Origin: Planctomycetota bacterium
Lineage (GTDB): Bacteria; Planctomycetota; UBA1135; GCA-002748355
Length of the DNA stretch: 64,000 nucleotides
Assembly: GCA_020638795.1 (NCBI GenBank)
Contig: JACKHW010000004.1
Coordinates: 1 to 64,000 of the forward strand
Direction of reading: 5' to 3'
In this document: positions 17,785 to 25,831 of the stretch, piece by piece
Layout: the number at the start of each line of letters is the position of its first letter
Numbering within the stretch: the first letter of the stretch is position 1
Notes under the pieces: model-generated
The model's database searches: none
Told to the model about the DNA's origin: nothing
What the model saw: the letters and a program-made list of their open reading frames with translations, nothing else
Made by a program: the position numbers and the translations under genes

Positions 17785-19752
17785 TCAGTCGCCCTTCGGT
17801 TCGACGAGGAAGTAACCAGCCATCTCGAGGTGCAACGCAGAACAGAACTCGGTGCAGTAGAACGGATAGACGCCGCTCGTGTCGGCCTTGAACGAAACAT
17901 TGGTGTGCTTCCCCGGCTCGAGACTGACGTTGATGTTGTACGAACCGATGCAGATCCCGTGCGTCGCGTCATGTGCCTGTTCGACGTTCGTGACGTGTAG
18001 GTGGACCTGATCACCCTGTTGCACGCGTACGATGTCCGGCGTGAAGTGGCTGCGTACGGCGGTCATGTAGACATGGACACCATCGGCCTTTCGTTCGATG
18101 CGCTCCTTGCCTGCGGCCACGCTGTTCGGATCGACCTTCATCGTGTACGGATCGATCCCGATCGGCGAGTACACATCGATGGGCTCGAGCTTGTCGGCCT
18201 TGATCATCTGCGCGTAGTGCGGCTCTCCGAGAGGCAGCGGCATGTCGTACAGCAGTCGCATCTCTTCGCCCGAGAGGTCGACGAGCTGGAAGTTCTGCGG
18301 TAGCAGCGGTCCGACTTTGGCAAACCGGTCGATCGCCCACTTGTTCATCGCGATCAGGTACTTCCCGTCCGGCGAAACGGTATCGCCTTCGGCCGCAACG
18401 AGGTGGCCGATGTTGTAGTGCACGTCGACTTTGTTGACGACTTTCAAGTCCTTCAGGGACCACTTCGCCACCGTCGATTCGATGAAGACCGACGTGTACG
18501 CGAACCCCTTGTCGTCGAACTGCGTGTGAAGCGGACCGAGGCCGATTTCACATTGACCACGGATGCTCTTCTCGAAGTCGAGAATCGGCACTCCGTAGGC
18601 GTCCTTGCCCGCGAAGTCCTTCGCGTCGATGAGCGCCTTCATCTTCTCCCATGAGTAGACGGTCGCATGCGTGTCGAGCTTGCCGCCGACGACGATCTCC
18701 TTGCCATCCGGTGTGATATCGACTCCGTGAGGGCTCTTCGGTTCGGGGACGAAGTGCAACAGGCCTTCGTCGATCGCCGTGTCCAAACGGATGACGCGCA
18801 TGTCGGCGATCGTCTCCGTCCGGCCTGCGTTCGCGAGGGTCTCCGCCTTGCGCCAGTCGATGATGTGCATGTAGTCCATGTCGTTCTGCGATGCGCCTGC
18901 CTCCATCGGGGGACGCCCCTCGGCAGTGCCGCCCGTGGCACGTTCCGTGTTGAACGAATTGATGAACAAGTATCCATCGGTGGCCTTCTTGCCGGCGTCT
19001 GCGAGATCCTGCATGTACGGCGGCAATTCGATGGCAAATGACTTCGCGACATCGATGCGGCCGCGCTCGCGGTCGAACTTCCAGAGGATCACCGCCCCAC
19101 GATATTCATCGTCGTACGTCTCGATCGGAGCGTAGCGACCGCCCAGAGGCGCTGGGTACTGCGAGCTCTCGATCACGTACTCGGTATTGGGCGTTACGAA
19201 CGCGGCGCCGTGATCCGTCTCGATGAGCTCGCTCCCGACGATCTGCTTCGTCACGAAGTCGTGCAGATCGACTACGGCAATGCGAGGATTGGCCTTGTCG
19301 TTGACGAAGATGAACTTCCCATCGTAGTCTCCCGCAGTCTCACTGAGTGCCGGGTGATGCATGTCGGCCCACGTGATGCGACGTCCATCCCGCGCTCCTG
19401 CGTCCAGAACCTGGGTGCTTTGGTCTCCGTACGAAAAGCCCTGCCACGGTTCCGGCGTGAAGACAGCGACGTACTTGTGGATTCGCATGCTCGGCACGCC
19501 GATCACGATGAGATTGCCGCTGTGCCCCCCCGAGGCGAATGTGTAGTACTCGTCGTGCTTGCCGGTCGGGGTGTAGGTCTTGAGTGCGGCCGCGACGTCC
19601 GCTTCTGTGAGATTGCGCGCCTTCATCAGAGCGGCAATGTCGCCGGACGCGGCGCCCCCACCCCCAGCGTCGGTGCCACAGCCGACGAGAACGGCACTGA
19701 TTCCAACGGTGCTGGCAAGGCGTGCCAGGCGATACGAGAGAGCGCGGCTCAT
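17785..19752 (-). CDS. nosZ: nitrous-oxide reductase, Sec-exported (clade II) type
   Basis: The product has 655 residues. I chose the ATG at 19752 because GAAGGA lies 7 bases before it. The signal is a Sec lipoprotein type with lipobox LVGC, not a twin-arginine signal, which places it in clade II. The beta-propeller carries CuZ histidine motifs (DMHHPALSE near residue 130, SPHGVDITPDG, GLGPLHTQF). The C-terminal cupredoxin domain has the CuA motif CTEFCSALHLEM near residues 631-643. It reduces N2O to N2 in the periplasm, taking electrons probably from the cytochrome c encoded just upstream. Confidence 0.97.
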   Translation of the reverse strand: MSRALSYRLARLASTVGISAVLVGCGTDAGGGGAASGDIAALMKARNLTEADVAAALKTYTPTGKHDEYYTFASGGHSGNLIVIGVPSMRIHKYVAVFTPEPWQGFSYGDQSTQVLDAGARDGRRITWADMHHPALSETAGDYDGKFIFVNDKANPRIAVVDLHDFVTKQIVGSELIETDHGAAFVTPNTEYVIESSQYPAPLGGRYAPIETYDDEYRGAVILWKFDRERGRIDVAKSFAIELPPYMQDLADAGKKATDGYLFINSFNTERATGGTAEGRPPMEAGASQNDMDYMHIIDWRKAETLANAGRTETIADMRVIRLDTAIDEGLLHFVPEPKSPHGVDITPDGKEIVVGGKLDTHATVYSWEKMKALIDAKDFAGKDAYGVPILDFEKSIRGQCEIGLGPLHTQFDDKGFAYTSVFIESTVAKWSLKDLKVVNKVDVHYNIGHLVAAEGDTVSPDGKYLIAMNKWAIDRFAKVGPLLPQNFQLVDLSGEEMRLLYDMPLPLGEPHYAQMIKADKLEPIDVYSPIGIDPYTMKVDPNSVAAGKERIERKADGVHVYMTAVRSHFTPDIVRVQQGDQVHLHVTNVEQAHDATHGICIGSYNINVSLEPGKHTNVSFKADTSGVYPFYCTEFCSALHLEMAGYFLVEPKGD

Positions 19753-19848
19753 AGGGATGTCCTTCGAGGATCTCTTCATGAGGAGTAGTTGAGTTCGGAT
19801 CCCCCGCCGCACACCCAGCGCATGCGACAGGGACGGTCTGTCCAGCGG

Positions 19849-20280
19849 TTAGTCTTTTCTGCCTTTGAAGCGACGGATGCGATTGACCAGGGCACGCAAC
19901 ACGAGCGTCTTGCCTTTCAGCTGAGGCTGTGCGGTCATCTGCGGACTCTTGCCGACCGCCGCACCTCCGAGCGTGATCACTTTGATGATGTGCTCGTCGG
20001 TCACCGACTCTTGCCATTTGACGTCGGCAAAGTCACGCGGCTTCGGATCCGTCGCAGCGGCACCGGGACCATCGCCGTGTCCGTTCTCGCCGTGGCAGGT
20101 CACACAAATCGTCTTGAAGACTTCGTTCGCTTCGATGCGGGCTGCCGGCGTAATCTCCAAGGGAGTTCCCGATGCGCCCTTCCCGGCGTTTTCTCCGGCG
20201 TCCCGAGTCGAACCGCCACAGCCAAGGAGGAGGACGACGGCCGCGACGGAGAGGATGCGCCAATCACGAGTTCTGTGCAT
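19849..20280 (-). CDS. class I c-type cytochrome lipoprotein, first gene of the nos operon
   Basis: The product has 143 residues from the ATG at 20280. The signal peptide ends in a lipobox (LLLGCGG). A single heme-binding motif CVTCH lies near residue 60, and the likely axial methionine is in SPQMTAQPQL near 118. It is probably membrane-anchored and feeds electrons to NosZ. No Shine-Dalgarno sequence precedes the ATG. If the sigma-54 promoter described at 20294-20309 is used, the transcript would begin only a few bases before the start codon, implying leaderless translation. Confidence 0.92.
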   Translation of the reverse strand: MHRTRDWRILSVAAVVLLLGCGGSTRDAGENAGKGASGTPLEITPAARIEANEVFKTICVTCHGENGHGDGPGAAATDPKPRDFADVKWQESVTDEHIIKVITLGGAAVGKSPQMTAQPQLKGKTLVLRALVNRIRRFKGRKD

Positions 20281-20293
20281 GCGAGGCTTGATT

Positions 20294-20310
20294 AGCAAGT
20301 CGCGTACCAG
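20294..20310 (-). promoter_or_regulatory. sigma-54 promoter (-24/-12) for the cytochrome c-nosZ operon
   Basis: Read on the minus strand the bases are CTGGTACGCGACTTGCT. Compared with the consensus YTGGCACGRNNNTTGCW, nearly every fixed position matches and GG and GC are exactly 10 bases apart. The predicted start of transcription is around 20283, three or four bases before the cytochrome ATG. Confidence 0.7.
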
Positions 20311-20349
20311 CTTGTCGAGACACGGTCGCGGCCTTTTGGCAGCGCATAC

Positions 20350-20363
20350 CCGTGCGAGCACGG
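20350..20363. promoter_or_regulatory. palindromic candidate operator between nos and fasciclin promoters
   Basis: CCGTGC-GA-GCACGG is an inverted repeat with 6-base arms. It lies about midway between the two divergent sigma-54-like elements, where a dimeric or hexameric activator could act on both. The GT and AC within it are six bases apart, not the seven of known NorR sites, so assignment to NorR is only an inference. Confidence 0.4.
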
Positions 20364-20417
20364 CTCGTCATGGTCTTGCGTGTTCCGCTCGCGCAATTGC
20401 CTGGTCTTGCCTAAGCC

Positions 20418-20433
20418 CGGTCTTGCATTTGCA
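20418..20433 (+). promoter_or_regulatory. sigma-54-like element upstream of the fasciclin gene
   Basis: CGGTCTTGCATTTGCA has GG and GC exactly 10 bases apart and a perfect TTGCA at -12, but a weaker -24 half. The sequence (T/C)GGTCTTGC occurs three times nearby (20371, 20402, 20418). The copy at 20402 also shows GG-N10-GC. Transcription would start near 20443, about 50 bases before the fasciclin ATG. Confidence 0.45.
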
Positions 20434-20495
20434 GCACGCGAGGCAGCGTTGCATCGCAACATCACGCTCGACATCTCGAACAAGGGAATACCGAA

Positions 20496-21041
20496 ATGCG
20501 CTCGACCCTCACGGTCTCATGGATCGCTTGCCTTGCCCTCTTCGGATGCAACAAGCAGCAGCCGACGAACAAGACAGTGAAGAACGCAGATGCACCACGA
20601 ACCTCGACGAACATCCCTCCGCTGCATCCGACGAACATCGTCAGCCAGGCGATCGCATCGAAGGACCACACGACGCTCGTGGCCGCGATCAAGGCCGTGA
20701 ACTACGTCACGTCCGTCGCGGCTTCGGGTCCACTGACGGTCTTCGCGCCGACGAATTCTGCGTTCGAACAACTGCCAGCCGGAACCGTCGAGACACTCCT
20801 GAAGCCAGAGAATCACGAAAAGCTCCGCAACATCTTGAAGTACCACGTCACGACGTCGGCACTCAAGATGTCCTACTTCGTCGATGGGCAGAACCTGGCC
20901 ATGGCGAACGGAGAGAAAGTCAAGATCACCGTGAAGGACGGCAAGGTCACGATTGGCGGGGCGAACATCCTCGCGTCCAGTCCTGCGTCCAACGGGATGC
21001 TCCACATCATCGACAAGGTCCTGCTGCCGCCAGGAAAGTAG
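20496..21041 (+). CDS. fasciclin-domain lipoprotein
   Basis: The product has 181 residues, with an AAGGGA ribosome site 8 bases before the ATG. The N-terminus has a lipobox (LALFGC). One FAS1 domain fills residues 50-181. It has the motifs FAPTNSAFEQLP, LRNILKYHV, the TIGGANI strand and the closing ASNGMLHIIDKVLLP. FAS1 domains mediate protein or surface contacts. The gene is divergent from the nos operon and convergent with norR, and it has its own sigma-54-like element. A link to nitrous-oxide or nitric-oxide metabolism is suggested by position only. Confidence 0.92.
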   Translation: MRSTLTVSWIACLALFGCNKQQPTNKTVKNADAPRTSTNIPPLHPTNIVSQAIASKDHTTLVAAIKAVNYVTSVAASGPLTVFAPTNSAFEQLPAGTVETLLKPENHEKLRNILKYHVTTSALKMSYFVDGQNLAMANGEKVKITVKDGKVTIGGANILASSPASNGMLHIIDKVLLPPGK

Positions 21042-21079
21042 TCACGGCAGTCGCGGGCAGACGCGCTCTCGCAAGAGCG

Positions 21080-22627
21080 CTACTTGAGCCCGAGCCGTCG
21101 AGCGAGCCGATGCAGATTGGCCCGCGCGAGGCCGAGTTCTCGTGCCGCCGCCGACCAGTTGCCGTCATGATCGGCTACGGCACGCTGTATGCGCCATCGC
21201 TGGTGTGCCGTGACCGAATCGCGCAACGTCGGAGACGATGCGCGCGACGTCTCTTGGACAGTCGCTTCCGGCGCGGCGGTCGGATCGGACGACAACCCGA
21301 GGTCGTGCACGCCGACCAACACCTGCTCACCGCGAAGCGCACGCGAGGCTCCGCGCAGCACGGCGCGCGACACGACGTTCTCGAGTTCTCGCACGTTGCC
21401 AGGCCAGTCTTGCTCCGTGAGCACGTCGAGCGCGACCGGATCGAAGCGTACTTGGCCGCACCCGAGTCGATGACGACACAGATCGGCGAAGTGCCCGGCC
21501 AAGAGCGCGATGTCTTCCGCGTGTTCGCGCAGCGCAGGCACGCGAATGCGTCCGACATCGAGTCGATGGAGAAGGTCCGCGCGGAAGCTGCCGGATTCGA
21601 CGGCCGCATCGAGATCGCGATTGGTCGCCGCCAGAACCCGCACGTCCACCCGCTCGGCGTGATCCGTGCCGACGCGCTGCAACTCCCCATCCTGGAGGAC
21701 TCGCAGGAGCTTGGGCTGGACGTGCAGTGGAAGCTCTCCCACTTCGTCGAGGAACAGGCTCGCCCCATCGGCAACGCCGAACTTGCCCGACCTCCCGGTC
21801 TCGGCCCCCGTGAAGGCGCCTTTCGTATGGCCGAAGAGTTCACTCTCGATGAGCGACTCGGGAAGTGCAGCGCAATTCATGTAGACCAGCGGACGATCGC
21901 TGCGCCGCGAACTCGCGTGCAACATGCCGACGACGAGTTCCTTGCCGACACCGGTCTCCCCGGTCACGAGAACCGGCAAGTCCGTTCGGGCAAACATGTC
22001 GATCTCCTCGCGTAGCTGACGCATGGCGCTGCTGTTGCCGATCAGCACCGCGCCGCTGGAGGCCAGCGCACCCCGGATTCGCCTCGACGAAGCCGTACCT
22101 TCGTGAGCGGTCTTGTCCTGGAGTGCTGTCACGAGATCGATCGTTCGGAGGGCTGCGCCAGCCAGTGCACAGACGTGTTCGAGCGTTGGATCATCGAGAT
22201 CGTCGAAGGCGCGCGGGTCGAGCGCATCCGCGGTCAGAACACCAACAACCAGGCCGTCGACCCGAAGGGCGCAACCCAGGCAGGCATGGACCCGATGGTT
22301 GGGATCGCTGGCAGCCCCGATGTGCCCATCGAACGGGTCCGGCAAGTCACTGTTCGCGTCGAAGCGTAGCGGACCGCTAGCAGCACAGATTTGCTGCAAA
22401 CGAACGTGCTCCGCGATCTTGAAGCGGCGCCCGAGGAGGTCGGCGGAGAGACCGGCCCCTGCAATGGGCTCGAGCACGTCACCGCGCAGTCGAAGCAGGG
22501 CGGCGGCGTCCGATCCGAGCGCGGTCCTGACCGCGTCGACCAACCGCTGCGCGCGGGCCTCGGCTGGCATCGAAACACTGATGTCGAGCGCGACCGACAG
22601 GAGGACTTCTAGGGATTGCGTCATCAT
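21080..22627 (-). CDS. norR: NorR-type nitric-oxide sensing sigma-54 activator
   Basis: The product has 515 residues (an ATG one codon downstream is equally possible). It aligns end to end with the NorR plan. An N-terminal GAF domain (about 10-170) carries SDLPDPFDG and VHACLG, which match the region of NorR holding its non-heme iron ligands. The cysteine is at residue 116, close to Cys113 of the E. coli protein. The AAA+ domain has GETGVGKE, GAFTGAE and LFLDEVGELPL. The Fis-type helix ends ANLHRLARRLGLK. NorR releases its AAA+ domain when NO binds and then activates sigma-54 promoters. No NO reductase (norVW, norB) gene is in the window; the nearest candidates for control are nos and the fasciclin gene. 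Confidence 0.9.
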   Translation of the reverse strand: MMTQSLEVLLSVALDISVSMPAEARAQRLVDAVRTALGSDAAALLRLRGDVLEPIAGAGLSADLLGRRFKIAEHVRLQQICAASGPLRFDANSDLPDPFDGHIGAASDPNHRVHACLGCALRVDGLVVGVLTADALDPRAFDDLDDPTLEHVCALAGAALRTIDLVTALQDKTAHEGTASSRRIRGALASSGAVLIGNSSAMRQLREEIDMFARTDLPVLVTGETGVGKELVVGMLHASSRRSDRPLVYMNCAALPESLIESELFGHTKGAFTGAETGRSGKFGVADGASLFLDEVGELPLHVQPKLLRVLQDGELQRVGTDHAERVDVRVLAATNRDLDAAVESGSFRADLLHRLDVGRIRVPALREHAEDIALLAGHFADLCRHRLGCGQVRFDPVALDVLTEQDWPGNVRELENVVSRAVLRGASRALRGEQVLVGVHDLGLSSDPTAAPEATVQETSRASSPTLRDSVTAHQRWRIQRAVADHDGNWSAAARELGLARANLHRLARRLGLK

Positions 22628-22629
22628 TT

Positions 22630-22697
22630 GGATAACGGCCTAATCGAAACGAGAACAGGCCGCGTTGTCCAGCGGATAACGTCCGAGGGCGAGAACA
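22630..22697. repeat. imperfect direct repeat upstream of norR
   Basis: GGATAACG occurs at 22630-22637 and 22674-22681. Each copy is followed after 13 and 9 bases by GAGAACA (22651 and 22691). The pair covers the space directly in front of the norR start and could be a binding site for its own product or another regulator. Confidence 0.35.
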
Positions 22698-22728
22698 CGT
22701 CGACCACGCCGCGACGAGAGACGCGCAT

Positions 22729-23916
22729 TCAGTCGGTGAGGGACGCGGCGACGAACTCGCCGATCACACCGACGCACGTCACACCATGACCGCCGAGACC
22801 GCAGGCGAAGTGCAGCCCGCCCACGCTGGGATCCCTTCCGAGAACGAAGTCGTGACTCGGTCGGTAGGTCCTCAGGCCCGCCCAGATGCGACGGACCGGG
22901 AGGTCCAGCAAGAAGGGGAAGACCTCGGAGAAGCGCGCGTGCAACACGTCGTGGATCCCGTCCGCGACCTCGGGAACACCGGGCGCGCACGCCGACACGT
23001 CACACGCCGACGCCAAGACGCCGCCAGCCTCGTGACGCACGTAGGCCTGGCGGTCGACGTGCCAGACGAAGGGGCTGTGCGGCGATATCCCGAGGCGCTG
23101 CGCATCAGCCTCGTCCCCGATCACCGCCAGATGGCGACGCCATGGCACGAGGCCTCGGTCCTCGGTCGGCACCGAACGCAGCAACGTCGGAGCCCAAGCG
23201 CCAGAGGCGACCACGACCGCATGGGGTTCGAGTCGCCCGCGTCCCCCCGATCCACGCAGAATGCCGATGGAGCGGAGGCGGCTCCGACGCCGGGTCGCCC
23301 GCGAATCCGACGGATCCTCCTCGGGTTCGTCGTCATCGGGAACGACGTCGAAGTCGACGACCGCGGTCCCGAGATGGAGGGTCCCCCCCCGCGCCTCGGC
23401 GGCGCGCAGCATGCGAGCCGTGAGCGCCACGGGGTCCGCTACACCGTCCTCGGCGACGTACGCCGCCCATGAGAACGGAACCGAGTCGAGGATGGGCATG
23501 CGGCTTCGCGCTTCGGCCGCGGCGAGGACGCGGGCGTCAAGGCCGGCGTCGCGAGCCACACGCACGCGCTGCTCGAGCCGGGCTCGGGTCGCTTCGTGCT
23601 CGGCGAGGAGGAGCGATCCCGTGCGGCGGAACAGGCCTGGAGCGCCGAGTTCCGCGGGTAGCGCGTTCCACCAGCGCGTCCCCGCCGGCCCCCACGCCGC
23701 GAGTTCGTCCTCGTCGAGCAGCGATCGGACCATGGCCGCATTCTGCGCCGTCGCATGCCTCCCGGGTGCTGCGTCCTGCTCGTAGACGTGCACGCGTCGC
23801 CCGAGCCCACGCTGCGCGAGCGCGAACGCGACCGAGGCCCCCGCCAGGCCGGCGCCGACGACGACGATGGGCGCTCCGTGCGGGCGCCCTGAGTCCGCAT
23901 GCGACTCGAGATCCAT
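22729..23916 (-). CDS. FAD-dependent amino-acid/glycine oxidase-like oxidoreductase (DAO family)
   Basis: The product has 395 residues. The N-terminal dinucleotide fold IVVVGAGLAGASVAFALAQRG (residues 17-37) with an acidic strand end (VHVYEQD) binds FAD. The middle has substrate-domain motifs, including AAYVAEDGVADP. The C-terminus GGLHFACGLGGHGVTCVGVIGEFVA is the FAD-closing segment of D-amino-acid or sarcosine oxidase relatives. The substrate is not evident. An Asp/Glu/Arg-rich insert near residues 195-220 is unusual. It lies upstream of norR on the same strand with about 100 bases between, so it may or may not be co-transcribed. Confidence 0.88.
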   Translation of the reverse strand: MDLESHADSGRPHGAPIVVVGAGLAGASVAFALAQRGLGRRVHVYEQDAAPGRHATAQNAAMVRSLLDEDELAAWGPAGTRWWNALPAELGAPGLFRRTGSLLLAEHEATRARLEQRVRVARDAGLDARVLAAAEARSRMPILDSVPFSWAAYVAEDGVADPVALTARMLRAAEARGGTLHLGTAVVDFDVVPDDDEPEEDPSDSRATRRRSRLRSIGILRGSGGRGRLEPHAVVVASGAWAPTLLRSVPTEDRGLVPWRRHLAVIGDEADAQRLGISPHSPFVWHVDRQAYVRHEAGGVLASACDVSACAPGVPEVADGIHDVLHARFSEVFPFLLDLPVRRIWAGLRTYRPSHDFVLGRDPSVGGLHFACGLGGHGVTCVGVIGEFVAASLTD

Positions 23917-24457
23917 CGGGTGCCATCCTGGTCCTAGGCGCGGCTCGGGTCATGCGCTTTTCCCGGCGAACTGGACCTGCACGACCGGACCGTTGTGGGC
24001 GCGGAGCATACGGCGTGGGAGTATTCGCCGAGATACGACGTCGAGGCCCCGGCCATGACCCGGGAGAGAAGTTGGTCCCCGCCTTGCATGGATCCTGGAG
24101 AGAGAGTCAGGAGACGGAGGCTCTCGTGCTCCCCGCCTCGGCGTCTGGGGACGCTAGCGGTTCGCAGCCCACTCGAGAGCGCAGGAAGGTTCCGAGCGTG
24201 CGACGCCCTCGACGCGCGAGAAACTCGCGGCGGAGGTCGGGACACGCGCTCGGGCCCTGGGGACGGAGACCAGCGGGTGTCCGAGGCCTCGACGACGAAA
24301 TGATAGGGAACGTGACTCGCGTGCGATCCCGGGGGAGCGCCCACGAGCCGTTCTTCAGACGGCGCGCGCTCCGGGCAAGGTTCCGTTCACGATCGCAAAA
24401 TTCCCCGACCTTTTTTGAGCTGCCCCACGCGACCGCCTCGGCGATCATCGCGATCGC
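23917..24457. other. 541-base gap without a supported gene
   Basis: The gap separates two divergent genes, so promoters for both are expected. Open frames on both strands exist, but they are Arg/Ser/Pro-rich and lack a signal peptide, a domain or a ribosome site. A run of six T at 24411-24416 is not preceded by a stable hairpin. No tRNA-like fold was recognised. The length is unusual for this gene-dense window. Confidence 0.5.
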
Positions 24458-25822
24458 ATGAGCGAAACCGCACTGCAGATACTCTTCGGCGGCCTGATGC
24501 TGGCGACCTACGCCGTGATCGCCTTCGAGCTGCTCCACAAGACCGTGGCGGCGCTCGTCGGTGCTCTCGCGATGACCGCCGCGGCGATCGCGACCGGGCT
24601 CGTGGACTCGTACACGCGGGTCTACGACGTCCTCGGACACGACTTGCCGATCCTCGCCGTCATCATCGGAACGTCGATCCTGGTCGAACTCGCGGGGCAG
24701 TCCGGACTGTTCCACTTCGTCGCGATCAAGATCGTCAAGCGCACCGGCGGTCATCCCGTGCGCCTGTTCCTCGCGCTGCAGCTCTTGGTCTTCGTGTTCG
24801 CGGCGCTGCTGACGATCGTCCCGGCCATGCTCATCGTGAGCGGCTTGACGCTCGTCATTTCCAAGAGTCTACGCCTGTCGCCCACGCCCTACCTGCTCGG
24901 GATCGCCTTCGCGAGTAACTCGGGCACGCTCTGCACGTTCGCCTCGGGCATGCCGACACTCATGGTCGGGTCGGCAGCGAAGATCCCCTACGGCCAGTTC
25001 TTGGTCGTGAGCCTGCCCTTCGCCCTCGTCTCGCTGGTCGTCTGCTACTGCTGGACCCGCTACGCGTTTCGGGACGATCTGACGGCGCCCAAGACCGATC
25101 ACGAGCGTGCCGAACTCCAGGCCACGGTCGAGGCCTTCGACGAGTGGGCGCTCGCGCCCGATCTCGCGGCCTTCTCGCGCGCGGCCATCGTGCTCTGCCT
25201 CACGATCGTCGGCTTCGCGGTCGCCAAGCCACTGGGCGTCGGCCCCGACTTCGTCGCCCTGGTCGGCGGAGCAGCGATGCTGCTCTTCCACGGCAAGCAC
25301 GTCGAGGAGACGGTCAAGAAGGTCAACTGGGTCGTCATCCTCTTCTTCTCCGGCCTCTTCATCATCGTCGGGCTCGTCAAGGAGACCCATGCACTCGAGC
25401 GACTCGCGGGAACGCTCACGTCGCTCACCGGTGATTCGGTCTTGGCCAATGTCGCGACAGTGACTTGGTTCAGTGGTGTGGCATCCGCGATCGTCGACAA
25501 CATCCCGGTTGCTGCGACGATGATCCCGATGGTGCCCGCGATGGACGGGATCCCCCACGAGCCGCTCTGGTGGTCGCTCATCCTCGGCGCCAATCTCGGT
25601 GGCAACGCAACCCCGATCGGTTCGATCTCCTGCGTGATCGCGCTGCATGCGCTCGCCAAAGAGGCGGGCATCCAGATCGGATGGGGACGCTTCCTGGCAG
25701 TCGGCGGTGTCCTCATGATCGTTCAACTCGTGCTCGCAACGCTGTGGATCGCCGCGTACGTCGCGTTCGACCTGCTTCCCGAGCTCCCGGCCGGGGCTCC
25801 GGGCGAACCGACGGGTCATTGA
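24458..25822 (+). CDS. SLC13/ArsB-NhaD superfamily transporter
   Basis: The product has 454 residues with about eleven hydrophobic segments. Ion-transporter superfamily signatures are present: the first inverted half has NSGTLCTFASGMPTLMVGSAA and the second has LGANLGGNATPIGSISCVIA, the paired re-entrant substrate loops. A VDNIPVAATMIPM helix also occurs. Members carry anions such as arsenite or dicarboxylates, or exchange Na+ and H+; the substrate here cannot be told. The following GNAT gene begins 9 bases downstream. Confidence 0.88.
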   Translation: MSETALQILFGGLMLATYAVIAFELLHKTVAALVGALAMTAAAIATGLVDSYTRVYDVLGHDLPILAVIIGTSILVELAGQSGLFHFVAIKIVKRTGGHPVRLFLALQLLVFVFAALLTIVPAMLIVSGLTLVISKSLRLSPTPYLLGIAFASNSGTLCTFASGMPTLMVGSAAKIPYGQFLVVSLPFALVSLVVCYCWTRYAFRDDLTAPKTDHERAELQATVEAFDEWALAPDLAAFSRAAIVLCLTIVGFAVAKPLGVGPDFVALVGGAAMLLFHGKHVEETVKKVNWVVILFFSGLFIIVGLVKETHALERLAGTLTSLTGDSVLANVATVTWFSGVASAIVDNIPVAATMIPMVPAMDGIPHEPLWWSLILGANLGGNATPIGSISCVIALHALAKEAGIQIGWGRFLAVGGVLMIVQLVLATLWIAAYVAFDLLPELPAGAPGEPTGH

Positions 25823-25831
25823 CCGAGCAGC

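Noticed and set aside
20286..20299. FNR/NNR-like half-palindrome CTTG-ATTAG-CAAG near the nos start
   Set aside because: It lacks the TTGAT-N4-ATCAA layout and overlaps the better sigma-54 match.
24411..24416. T-run as a terminator in the 23.9-24.5 kb gap
   Set aside because: No stable stem precedes it, and it points into the transporter gene.
24107..24754. 215-codon minus-strand frame at the start of the transporter gene
   Set aside because: It lies antisense to the transporter and has no signal peptide, domain or ribosome site.
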